Below, piece by piece: positions 1-6,479 of a DNA stretch of 23,768 bases. The notes below the pieces were generated by a model. That model was not told the DNA's origin and did not search any database. It was given only the letters and a program-made list of their open reading frames with translations. How positions within the stretch are numbered: the first letter of the stretch is position 1; every line of letters begins with the position of its first letter. This stretch comes from Bacillota bacterium (GTDB lineage: Bacteria; Bacillota; Clostridia; Christensenellales; Pumilibacteraceae), in the NCBI GenBank assembly GCA_009780875.1, contig WQZE01000002.1, forward strand, positions 1 through 23,768, given 5' to 3'. A program made the position numbers and the translations under genes.

Positions 1-181
1 CAACCGCACCCATTGTGCCCAAAATAAAACCTGACAATCCCTGTGTAAGAATACCCACTGCATTCCTAAAACATATGCAAAACAAAACAACAATGCTCGT
101 AATAAGCATTGTCAACCAAGCCGAACGCCCACCTTGGCTCACGGTCTCTGTCCTCTCTTGTTTATCTTTTAGTTGTCTCAT
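1..181 (-). CDS. N-terminus of a membrane protein, possibly FtsK/SpoIIIE DNA translocase (partial)
   Basis: Only the first 60 codons lie in the window; the gene continues beyond position 1. A charged N-terminal stretch (MRQLKDKQERTET) is followed by two hydrophobic segments, about residues 18-33 and 38-60. The second one, containing AVGILTQGLSGFILG, resembles the first membrane helices of clostridial FtsK/SpoIIIE proteins, which pump chromosomal DNA through division or sporulation septa. That assignment is an inference from a short sequence. The start was chosen at the ATG at 181 because AAGG lies 6 bases upstream. In-frame ATGs at 187 and 259 are alternatives, the latter without a visible ribosome binding site. 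It lies downstream of dnaA in the same direction but has its own promoter at 297-325. Confidence 0.5.
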   Translation of the reverse strand, partial: MRQLKDKQERTETVSQGGRSAWLTMLITSIVVLFCICFRNAVGILTQGLSGFILGTMGAV

Positions 182-284
182 AATCATCCTTGTCACAACC
201 TTCCAATCCACACAAGTTGGCTTGACGGTCTCCTTGCAAAATTTTGAATCCCCTACCATCAATTTGTAAAATGCAATCGCCCAT
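162..284 (-). CDS. Possible 40-residue leader ORF overlapping the next gene
   Basis: An ATG at 284 opens 40 codons (MGDCILQIDGRGFKILQGDR...) that end in TAA, overlapping the start of the membrane-protein gene at 181 in another frame. The ATG falls at or near the transcription start predicted from the promoter at 297-325, so it would be translated leaderless or with a leader of a few bases. No homology is recognised. It could be a chance ORF in an untranslated leader of about 110 bases, or it could couple translation to the downstream gene. Confidence 0.2.
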   Translation of the reverse strand: MGDCILQIDGRGFKILQGDRQANLCGLEGCDKDDYETTKR

Positions 285-296
285 TCTAACAAACTA

Positions 297-325
297 ATTA
301 TATCATATTTGGCAAAGTTTTACAA
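297..325 (-). promoter_or_regulatory. Sigma-A promoter with extended -10 for the membrane-protein gene
   Basis: On the minus strand the -35 TTGTAA (325-320) is separated by 17 bases from TATAAT (302-297), which is preceded by TGA, an extended -10. The predicted start of transcription is near 290. Confidence 0.65.
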
Positions 326-337
326 CCTATTTTTGTT

Positions 338-384
338 AAATTTTTCCAAATTGGAAAAATTTTTTCTTTTTCCCAAATTTTTCC
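338..384. repeat. AT-rich palindrome with three alternating arms
   Basis: A perfect 12+1+12 palindrome (arms 338-349 and 351-362) is followed by another copy of the left arm core, AAATTTTTCC, at 375-384. The middle arm can therefore pair with either flanking arm. The element lies between the dnaA terminator-like hairpin and the promoter of the next gene. Confidence 0.5.
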
Positions 385-402
385 AGTTGAGAGGCATACA
401 AA

Positions 403-438
403 CGGACGATACAATACTCATATCGTCCGATTTTTTTT
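403..438. terminator. Rho-independent terminator hairpin beyond dnaA
   Basis: Arms CGGACGATA (403-411) and TATCGTCCG (421-429) flank a 9-base loop. On the plus strand the stem is followed by A and eight T (431-438), a canonical terminator. On the minus strand, the direction of dnaA, the tail is only TTTGTAT and the A-run precedes the stem. It probably acts on both strands, more strongly on plus-strand transcripts. Confidence 0.7.
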
Positions 439-468
439 GATAGATTGTTGTACTGCCCAATGACTTTT

Positions 469-1809
469 TTAGCCCTTTGTCAAGAGTTCCTTGATGTCAC
501 TCATAATAAATTTGAGTTTGTTGTCACTCGCCAGTTGTTTGGATATTTTGTCCCTTGCGTGCATAACCGTAGTATGGTCACGACCTCCAAAATAATTGCC
601 GATGGATGCCAAGGGTGTCGCACTCAGGAGTTCGGTACACAAATACATTGCAAGTTGCCTTGCGTGTGCCACATCTTTGGTTCTGCCTTTGCCGAGCAAC
701 TCGTTTGGATTGAGCGTGTAGTACTTGCACACTTTGTCCAGTATCCCATCCATTGTAGGAGCACTGCCACTTTTCTCGTCAAAATCTTTGAGCGTTGTTT
801 TGAGCAAATCCACGGATGGGATGACCCCTTCTAGTTGTGCCAAAAGCACCAACTTGTTGAGCGCCCCTTCCATCTCACGCACATTATTGGATATCCGCTC
901 CGCCATATAGGTGATGACCTCATTGGGTACCTCTTGCTTGTCGTTTTGTATCTTGCGTTGCAAAATAGCAATCCGTGTCTCCAAGTCAGGTGGCTGAATA
1001 TCGGCAATAATCCCTGATTCAAAACGACTACGCAAACGGTCAGGCAATCCGCCTATCTCCTTGGGAGGGCGGTCTGAGGACATTACAATTTGCTTGCCAC
1101 TTTGGTGCAAGTCATTAAAGGTATGAAAAAATTCTTCTTGGGTCGCCTCTTTGCCCGCAAAAAATTGCACATCATCAATCATCAAGACATCCACACTGCG
1201 GTACTTGTCCTTGAAGGAGTTACTATGACTGCTTCCTGTCCGAACCCCAGCAATAAAGTCATTGATAAATGCATCACTGGGCACATACATTACTTTGAGG
1301 TTTTTGGTGCTCCGTATCTTGTTGCCAATGGCGTGCATAATGTGCGTTTTGCCAAGTCCCACCCCACCATAAATAAACAGCGGATTGTACCGACTCCCAG
1401 GCTCCTCAGAGATGGCTTGTGCCGTAGCAAAGGCTAGTTGATTGGCTTTGCCCACCACAAAGGTATCAAAAGTATATTTGGCAAGCAGTGTGACCGCATC
1501 CTTGGTCGCCACGGGCTCCTCTTGCTTTGGCTTTTGCTCCCGTGCACTAAATTTTTCCATTTCAAGTGGGTCAATGAGTTCTATTTCACTGAGCATTGTA
1601 TGGTGTTTTTGTAGCGTGGCTTTGAGCAAATTCAAAAACCTACTGGCCACAAAATCCCGTGCAGACGCACTGGGTGCAAGCAAAACAAGCCTATTGTCCA
1701 CAATGTCAACAGGTTCCAACGGTTTGAGCCACACATCAAAACTGATTGCACTGGACTCGGTCTCCAAAGAAGTAAGCATATTGCCCCAAATGTCTTGTAC
1801 ACTACTCAT
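469..1809 (-). CDS. dnaA: Chromosomal replication initiator protein DnaA
   Basis: This is the AAA+ ATPase that binds DnaA boxes at oriC, melts the origin and loads the helicase. The predicted protein has 446 residues, the usual length. The N-terminal DnaB-interacting domain I starts with SSVQDIWGNML. The Walker A motif GGVGLGKTH lies at about residues 148-156 and Walker B VLMIDDVQF at about 208-215. The C-terminal DNA-binding signature GGRDHTTVMHARDKI lies near residue 410. The ATG at 1809 was chosen because it aligns with known DnaA N-termini and has GGGGAGG upstream, though the spacing of about 12 bases is long. The reading frame stays open for 21 more codons. The gene follows the coiled-coil gene by 70 bases. 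There is no dnaN, recF or oriC beside it, unlike the usual Bacillota arrangement. Confidence 0.97.
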   Translation of the reverse strand: MSSVQDIWGNMLTSLETESSAISFDVWLKPLEPVDIVDNRLVLLAPSASARDFVASRFLNLLKATLQKHHTMLSEIELIDPLEMEKFSAREQKPKQEEPVATKDAVTLLAKYTFDTFVVGKANQLAFATAQAISEEPGSRYNPLFIYGGVGLGKTHIMHAIGNKIRSTKNLKVMYVPSDAFINDFIAGVRTGSSHSNSFKDKYRSVDVLMIDDVQFFAGKEATQEEFFHTFNDLHQSGKQIVMSSDRPPKEIGGLPDRLRSRFESGIIADIQPPDLETRIAILQRKIQNDKQEVPNEVITYMAERISNNVREMEGALNKLVLLAQLEGVIPSVDLLKTTLKDFDEKSGSAPTMDGILDKVCKYYTLNPNELLGKGRTKDVAHARQLAMYLCTELLSATPLASIGNYFGGRDHTTVMHARDKISKQLASDNKLKFIMSDIKELLTKG

Positions 1810-1879
1810 CCGTGTTGCTTTCCTCCCCCAATGGTCAAAACCGCCTCTTTCCCATTTTGTGCCTTTGTGCACACACCTT

Positions 1880-2443
1880 TTATTTCATAAAAAACAATTT
1901 GTACACATTGTAGATACCAATACCCAACGCAATACACGAGGAGAGTGCTGCAATCACTTTGATTATCCTCTCTCTTTTTCTGGACGCTTGCAATTTTTGA
2001 AACAATTGTTTGTTGGTATCTCCCAAAGTTTGCACCTGTTGCAAAAGCACTTGGTTGTTTTCTTTGAGTGTACCAAGTGTCATCAACAACATTTGATTTT
2101 GCTCATCCACTTTGTCAAGTTGACTTTCAATGCCACTCAGCGTCTGATTGAGTTTGTGGGTAGCCAACTCCACATCTTTGGCAACGGTCTTGTCTTGCTG
2201 GTCATAAATCGGCACAGGAATCTCAATCGGTTCCGCCTTAAAGACTTGCCACCAATGTCTATCTTGTTGCTTACTTTCTTTTTTTGCAGCCTTTTTTTGT
2301 GCCTTCAACTCAGCCTTGGAAAGTTCAGGACTAGCCGCACTTGGCTTGTTGGGTTGCAAGGCTGCGGGTTGCCCCAAAGCCCCCGTAGACATCGGTTTAC
2401 CCGTCGCCTGTGTCTCATATTGTGTCGTTTGATTTGTCGCCAT
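1880..2443 (-). CDS. Tail-anchored coiled-coil protein of unknown function
   Basis: The predicted protein has 187 residues and no family I recognise. Residues 1-60 are low-complexity, rich in Gln, Ala and Pro and then Lys (KAELKAQKKAAKKESKQQ), and probably disordered. Residues about 90-155 show heptad-like spacing of Leu and Val (LNQTLSGIESQLDKVDEQN and following) and look like a coiled coil. A single hydrophobic segment close to the C-terminus (about residues 161-184, IIKVIAALSSCIALGIGIYN) with only FFMK behind it suggests a tail anchor with the bulk in the cytoplasm. The ribosome binding site is AGGGA five bases before the ATG. It sits between the zinc-ribbon gene, 105 bases upstream, and dnaA, 70 bases downstream, and is probably co-transcribed. 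Confidence 0.75.
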   Translation of the reverse strand: MATNQTTQYETQATGKPMSTGALGQPAALQPNKPSAASPELSKAELKAQKKAAKKESKQQDRHWWQVFKAEPIEIPVPIYDQQDKTVAKDVELATHKLNQTLSGIESQLDKVDEQNQMLLMTLGTLKENNQVLLQQVQTLGDTNKQLFQKLQASRKRERIIKVIAALSSCIALGIGIYNVYKLFFMK

Positions 2444-2548
2444 AAAAATCCCTACTGCTTTTGCAATTTGGTATGCAAAACTGTACGCTACTAGTATTTG
2501 TATTTTTCTGCATTTTGTGACCTACTTTTTTGAGACACACCCAAAGCG

Positions 2549-3319
2549 TTAGTCCACCAAATAAATGATTCGCTTGCAGTTGTCGCACGCAACGGTCTTC
2601 TTTTGTGTCAGTTCGGCAATCGTTCTTTGTGAATTGTTGGTAAAACAACCTCCACAAGCATCCTTGCCCGACAAAGGCACAAAAACAGGTGCAGGCACCC
2701 CCGTCGCCAACAGCGTGTCATATCTCTCAAACAATCCTTTGTCACCACTTGCCCTGAGTGCCGCCAACTCATCTTTCATTTTTTTGATTTTTGGTTGCGT
2801 ATCTGCAATTTGCTTTTCATTTTGTTCTTTGTTGTGTGCATAGGCTGCTTTTGCTTTGGCACCTTTGGCTTGCGTGTCCTTGTATCGTTTGATGATATCA
2901 TTGCTTTTGGATTGGATATCCAAGGTGCTTCTCTCGGCCTCTATGATTTTGTTTTTGCACTTGGACAAGAGTTCCACACCCTCGGCAAGTTTTTGCTCAT
3001 CCGTTTCTTTTTGGAGGGCTTTGTTTGCCTCTTCAAATTCTTTGATGGCTTGCTCATAATAATCTTTCCCAAGCGTTTTTAGGATGGATACACCCTCGGC
3101 ATTCTCTTTGCGACAACCCTTGGTGCACTCATAAGGAATCCTATTGGCAAGACTCTCTGCATCTTCTTCCAGTTTGGCAATCGTCAACTTGACATTGTTA
3201 AACTCATTTTTGGCAAGTTCCTGCTTTTTGTTATAGTCAGAGTTTTTTAGCAACTCTTGCAATCTATGACACTCTTTTTCAAGTTGCTGATACTTGATGA
3301 TACTATTCAGATTTGACAT
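2549..3319 (-). CDS. C4-type zinc-ribbon coiled-coil protein
   Basis: The predicted protein has 256 residues. A long helical coiled-coil region rich in Glu, Lys and Gln (about residues 1-200) is followed by a C-terminal zinc ribbon with the ligand pairs CGGC and CDNC. This architecture belongs to the C4-type zinc-ribbon family found next to nif3 in many Firmicutes, proposed to bind nucleic acid; its exact role is not established. An extra Cys pair (YECTKGCRK) lies in the helical part. The ATG at 3319 was chosen because SNLNSIIKYQQLEKE matches the family start. It overlaps the end of nif3 by 17 bases, so the two are probably translationally coupled. The sequence upstream is GGGGG rather than a classical ribosome binding site. 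Confidence 0.85.
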   Translation of the reverse strand: MSNLNSIIKYQQLEKECHRLQELLKNSDYNKKQELAKNEFNNVKLTIAKLEEDAESLANRIPYECTKGCRKENAEGVSILKTLGKDYYEQAIKEFEEANKALQKETDEQKLAEGVELLSKCKNKIIEAERSTLDIQSKSNDIIKRYKDTQAKGAKAKAAYAHNKEQNEKQIADTQPKIKKMKDELAALRASGDKGLFERYDTLLATGVPAPVFVPLSGKDACGGCFTNNSQRTIAELTQKKTVACDNCKRIIYLVD

Positions 3320-4169
3320 TTTGCCCCCATTTTTTTTTGGTTGTATCGGTCTCACTATCTATGATGACCCGCACCTCTTTGCCCACCACCTCTTGGAGAC
3401 GCTCTGCCAAAACGGGCACAAAGATTTGTTCACTTTTTTTGTGGTTCACTTCTAGGAGATTGAGTCCCATCTCCTCTGCATACAATGCAATATGATGTTT
3501 GATTTCGGCGGTCACCACGCAGTCCGCTTTCAGACTCTTGGCTCTTAAAAACGAACTCGTACCTCCGCCACCGGCTCCATTGATGGCAACCACGGTTTGG
3601 ATTGTTTTGTCTACCCCGTACAGCCGGACATTGGAGTCACCTATTGTCTCTCCCACCATTTTGCAAAACTCGCTCGCTAGGATGGGTTGTTGACACTTGC
3701 CAATGCGACCTATGCCGCCGTTTGGCAACCCATCGCTCCCCGTTTGCCCCTTTTTGTCCCACGCAATCTTTTGCGTTGTGGACAGTGCCTGCAACGGTGC
3801 AATGTCTTGCAAGTCCAATACACCCGCAAAGTAGTCGTTGATACCCCCAAAAACGCCGTCCAAATTGGTGTGTGCACAATACAAAGCAATCCCGTGTTTT
3901 GCAAGTTGCAATAGTATTTTGCCCTCCAAATGGGTATCCACTATTTTTTGCATTGGGACAAACAAGATCGGGTGATGCACTACCAACAAATCCACTTGTT
4001 GTGCAATACACTGCTCTACGACCACACTTGTAGCATCCAAGGCACACAAAATTTTGCGTACCTTTTGAGACCGATGCCCCCAAAGCAAGCCCACATTGTC
4101 CCAACTCTCCGCATATTGTATCGGTGCAATGCGTTGGTCAAACAAATTTTCAAACTCAAATACTGTCAT
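3303..4169 (-). CDS. Nif3-like dinuclear metal-centre protein (GTP cyclohydrolase 1 type 2 family)
   Basis: The predicted protein has 288 residues. Nif3/YqfO proteins form toroidal hexamers with a two-metal site; the cellular substrate is uncertain. Metal-ligand motifs seen are VVHHPILF (His65-His66), CAHTNLDG (His100, Asp104) and a C-terminal EVNHKKSE. A glycine-rich stretch (INGAGGGGTSSFL) precedes VTAEIKHHIALY, as in the family. The protein lacks the PII-like insert of about 100 residues found in YqfO of bacilli, so this is the short form. The gene has its own promoter at 4181-4209 whose predicted start leaves a leader of only about 5 bases, consistent with the absence of a good ribosome binding site. 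trmK lies upstream and the zinc-ribbon gene overlaps its 3' end. Confidence 0.92.
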   Translation of the reverse strand: MTVFEFENLFDQRIAPIQYAESWDNVGLLWGHRSQKVRKILCALDATSVVVEQCIAQQVDLLVVHHPILFVPMQKIVDTHLEGKILLQLAKHGIALYCAHTNLDGVFGGINDYFAGVLDLQDIAPLQALSTTQKIAWDKKGQTGSDGLPNGGIGRIGKCQQPILASEFCKMVGETIGDSNVRLYGVDKTIQTVVAINGAGGGGTSSFLRAKSLKADCVVTAEIKHHIALYAEEMGLNLLEVNHKKSEQIFVPVLAERLQEVVGKEVRVIIDSETDTTKKKWGQNVKSE

Positions 4170-4180
4170 TTTGTACCCAT

Positions 4181-4209
4181 ATTATAACACAAACAAAACA
4201 AAATAGCAA
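4181..4209 (-). promoter_or_regulatory. Extended -10 promoter of nif3, very close to the start codon
   Basis: The -35 TTGCTA (4209-4204), a 17-base spacer and TATAAT (4186-4181) with TGT before the hexamer are seen. Transcription should start near 4174, about five bases before the ATG at 4169. The spacer coincides exactly with one arm of the perfect inverted repeat at 4187-4231. Confidence 0.65.
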
Positions 4210-4231
4210 ATATTTTTTGTTTTGTTTGTGT
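4187..4231. repeat. Perfect 17-bp inverted repeat between trmK and nif3
   Basis: Arms 4187-4203 and 4215-4231 are perfectly complementary, with an 11-base loop. The left arm is ACACAAACAAAACAAAA. There is no T-run behind the stem on either strand, so it is not a canonical terminator. It overlaps the nif3 promoter and could be an operator or an mRNA 3' stem for trmK. Confidence 0.7.
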
Positions 4232-4271
4232 GGGGCACTTTTCACCCACTCAAAATTCTGTGTCCAAAGGG

Positions 4272-4901
4272 TCACAACTCAAACGATTGCAAGACACAAG
4301 CAAGTTGTTGTGCTTTTTGATTTGCCTTTTCATTCTTTTTTTGACAAAGACTCTGATACCTTTGCGACAATTGTTGCTTTTGCACTTTGTCTTTTGTATA
4401 GTACACACCGTACAAAAGTTGGTTGTCGTCGTATACTGGTGTAGACTCAGGGCACCACTTTGCTTTGAGAATGGTATAATACTTTCCATCCAACAATACA
4501 AAATCCTCCACCAATGCATAGCCCATTTTTGCAATCTGTGTCCGCACAAGGTGTACTTTGGATTGAGGTGACACTATCAAGTCGGCACAAAAAGTATTGC
4601 CTTGCAAAATGCCACAAATGGTCTCTCCCCCCATCCCTGCAACGACAATGGTGTCCACTCCATCCCTACCATCTATGACAGAGAGCCCATCCCCCACTCG
4701 TTTGCACAAATGCTCATTTGTCCAGTCCAATTTTTGCAAACTCTTTTGGCTGATATCACTGGCTATCACTCTCTCACACAACCCGTTCTGCAACAAGTAC
4801 TTGGACAAGAGCCCGTGGTCACACCCTACATCAAGCACGCATCTCCCCGTCACAAGTTCCGCTATCCTTTGCAATCTCTTGGACAATACCACCTCACCCA
4901 A
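4272..4901 (-). CDS. trmK: tRNA (adenine(22)-N(1))-methyltransferase TrmK
   Basis: This enzyme uses S-adenosylmethionine to methylate N1 of A22 in the D-loop region of tRNA. The predicted protein has 209 residues. The SAM-binding motif VLDVGCDHGLLSKYLL is near the N-terminus, followed by VIASDISQKSL and VVAGMGGETI, all typical of TrmK. A Lys/Gln-rich helical tail follows, as in the family. The start is TTG at 4901, six bases after the rpoD stop codon. The ribosome binding site (AAGGGAG) lies inside the last codons of rpoD. A GTG three codons later is an alternative start. The order rpoD-trmK-nif3 is the common Firmicutes arrangement. Confidence 0.93.
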   Translation of the reverse strand: MGEVVLSKRLQRIAELVTGRCVLDVGCDHGLLSKYLLQNGLCERVIASDISQKSLQKLDWTNEHLCKRVGDGLSVIDGRDGVDTIVVAGMGGETICGILQGNTFCADLIVSPQSKVHLVRTQIAKMGYALVEDFVLLDGKYYTILKAKWCPESTPVYDDNQLLYGVYYTKDKVQKQQLSQRYQSLCQKKNEKANQKAQQLACVLQSFEL

Positions 4902-4907
4902 AACCTA

Positions 4908-6428
4908 CTATCTCCCTTCAATAAACGCTTTGAGACTCTTGGTCATATTGTTCTTTTTGAGTTTTCTGAGCGCCTTTGCCTCAATTTGCCTTATCCGCTC
5001 TCGTGTCACACCAAAGACTTTGCCCACTTCTTCCAGTGTCTTTGGGTGCCCATCCGTCAAGCCGTAACGCATTCTTAGCACCATCTCCTCTCTTGGTGTG
5101 AGTCCACCCAAAATATCTAGCAAGGTCTCTTTGAGTCCGTGTGCCAAAGTGACATCAATCGGAGATTGTGCACTGCTGTCCTCAATAAAGTCAACCAGTT
5201 GCGTGTCCTCTTCCTCGCCAATCGGCGTCTCCAAAGAGACCGGGTCCAACGATATCCGCTGAATCTCTCGTATACGCTCTTCTGAGATTTCCATTGCTTT
5301 GGCAAGTTCGGCAGGACTTGGGTCTCTGCCCAACTCTTGCACCAACTGACGATTGGCCCGTATCAGTCTATTGATGGTTTCTACCATATGAACGGGGATA
5401 CGAATGGTTCTTGCCTGGTCAGCAATCGCTCTTGTAATCGCTTGCCGTATCCACCAAGTCGCATAGGTGCTAAACCGAAATCCCTTGGTATGGTCAAATT
5501 TTTCAACGGCTTTCATCAGCCCCAAATTGCCCTCTTGAATCAAATCCAAAAACTGCATACCACGCCCTACATAGCGTTTTGCAATGCTGACCACCAACCG
5601 TAGATTGGACTCACTCAATTTTGCTTTTGCATATTCGTTTCCATCCGCCATCTGGCTGGCAAGTTCGTTTTCTTCGTCTACACCCAAAAGCCCCACTCGT
5701 CCAATATCTTTGAGATACACTTTGACAGGGTCATCAATCGCCACCTCACCCATATTATCAAGGTCAAAACTGATATCATTGGCAACCACCTCTACCCCAA
5801 GCGTCGCCAAAATTGCAAAGACCTCATCCATTTGCTCAGCGGTAAACTCGGGTATCAAACCCAATTTTTCACCCACTTCGTCATAATACAGTTTGCCCCG
5901 CTTGCGTCCCACTTGAATCAAACGATTGATTTCTTTGACAATCATCTCAGGCATCGTGGTGGAGGTGTACTCGGTGCCAACAATGACACCTGGCTTGGCA
6001 CGGTTTTTGCGTGTTTTGTAGGTCCTTTTGGGCTTTGTCCCATCCGCCGCTTTTTTGCGAGGACGCTCCTCACCCTCTGCCACTGCGCCCCGTTTTTTGT
6101 AGGGTCTCTTTGGCTTTGGTGGAGCATCTGGGTCCACGGTACCTCTTTTGCGATAGGCTCTTTTGGGTCGGGCTGCCTCTTGGGCTCTCTCAGCGGAATC
6201 CTTTTTGCGGTACGCCCTTTTGACTCTCACCTCCCCGTTTTCCGTTTTGTCTTGTTTGGCGGGTTTGTCTTTGGGCACTTTGTCAGCTTTGGCTACCTTT
6301 TCTGTCTTTTGTTTGGTAGGTTGCAAAACTTGCCCCTCCTCTGCCTTAGGAACGACTCCCGCATCCACAAGCACGCCCTCGTTTGGCACTGCTTTCTTTT
6401 TGTTGCGACTTTCCGTTGTGTTTTTCAT
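4908..6428 (-). CDS. rpoD: Primary RNA polymerase sigma factor RpoD (SigA) with basic N-terminal repeats
   Basis: This is the housekeeping sigma factor, 506 residues, longer than the roughly 370 usual in Firmicutes. Residues about 150-215 resemble region 1.1. Region 2 includes NLRLVVSIAKRYVGRGMQ and RFSTYATWWIRQAI. Region 3 includes LGRDPSPAELAKAM, and region 4.2 the helix-turn-helix VTRERIRQIEAKALRKLKK. The extra length is an N-terminal extension, residues 1-145, very rich in Lys, Arg, Pro and Ala. It holds four copies of a K/R-P-K-R-x-Y-K/R-K-R-like motif at about residues 68-76, 87-96, 105-114 and 132-140. The ATG at 6428 has AAGGGAG four bases upstream. It follows dnaG by 51 bases, the classical macromolecular-synthesis operon order. 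Confidence 0.97.
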   Translation of the reverse strand: MKNTTESRNKKKAVPNEGVLVDAGVVPKAEEGQVLQPTKQKTEKVAKADKVPKDKPAKQDKTENGEVRVKRAYRKKDSAERAQEAARPKRAYRKRGTVDPDAPPKPKRPYKKRGAVAEGEERPRKKAADGTKPKRTYKTRKNRAKPGVIVGTEYTSTTMPEMIVKEINRLIQVGRKRGKLYYDEVGEKLGLIPEFTAEQMDEVFAILATLGVEVVANDISFDLDNMGEVAIDDPVKVYLKDIGRVGLLGVDEENELASQMADGNEYAKAKLSESNLRLVVSIAKRYVGRGMQFLDLIQEGNLGLMKAVEKFDHTKGFRFSTYATWWIRQAITRAIADQARTIRIPVHMVETINRLIRANRQLVQELGRDPSPAELAKAMEISEERIREIQRISLDPVSLETPIGEEEDTQLVDFIEDSSAQSPIDVTLAHGLKETLLDILGGLTPREEMVLRMRYGLTDGHPKTLEEVGKVFGVTRERIRQIEAKALRKLKKNNMTKSLKAFIEGR

Positions 6429-6479
6429 TTTCTCCCTTGTTGCGGTTTTTGCAAATACCGCAAAGCATTGGTATTGGTC

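Noticed and set aside
182..468. Replication origin next to dnaA
   Set aside because: A/T-rich and with palindromes, but no cluster of DnaA boxes was found.
1810..1872. 21 extra in-frame codons upstream of dnaA
   Set aside because: Sequence (MHKGTKWERGG...) does not match DnaA N-termini, and the ATG at 1809 follows a GGGGAGG ribosome binding site.
3320..3355. Earlier start for the zinc-ribbon protein
   Set aside because: It would lie deep inside nif3 and add residues (MRPIQPKKNGGK) not typical of the family.
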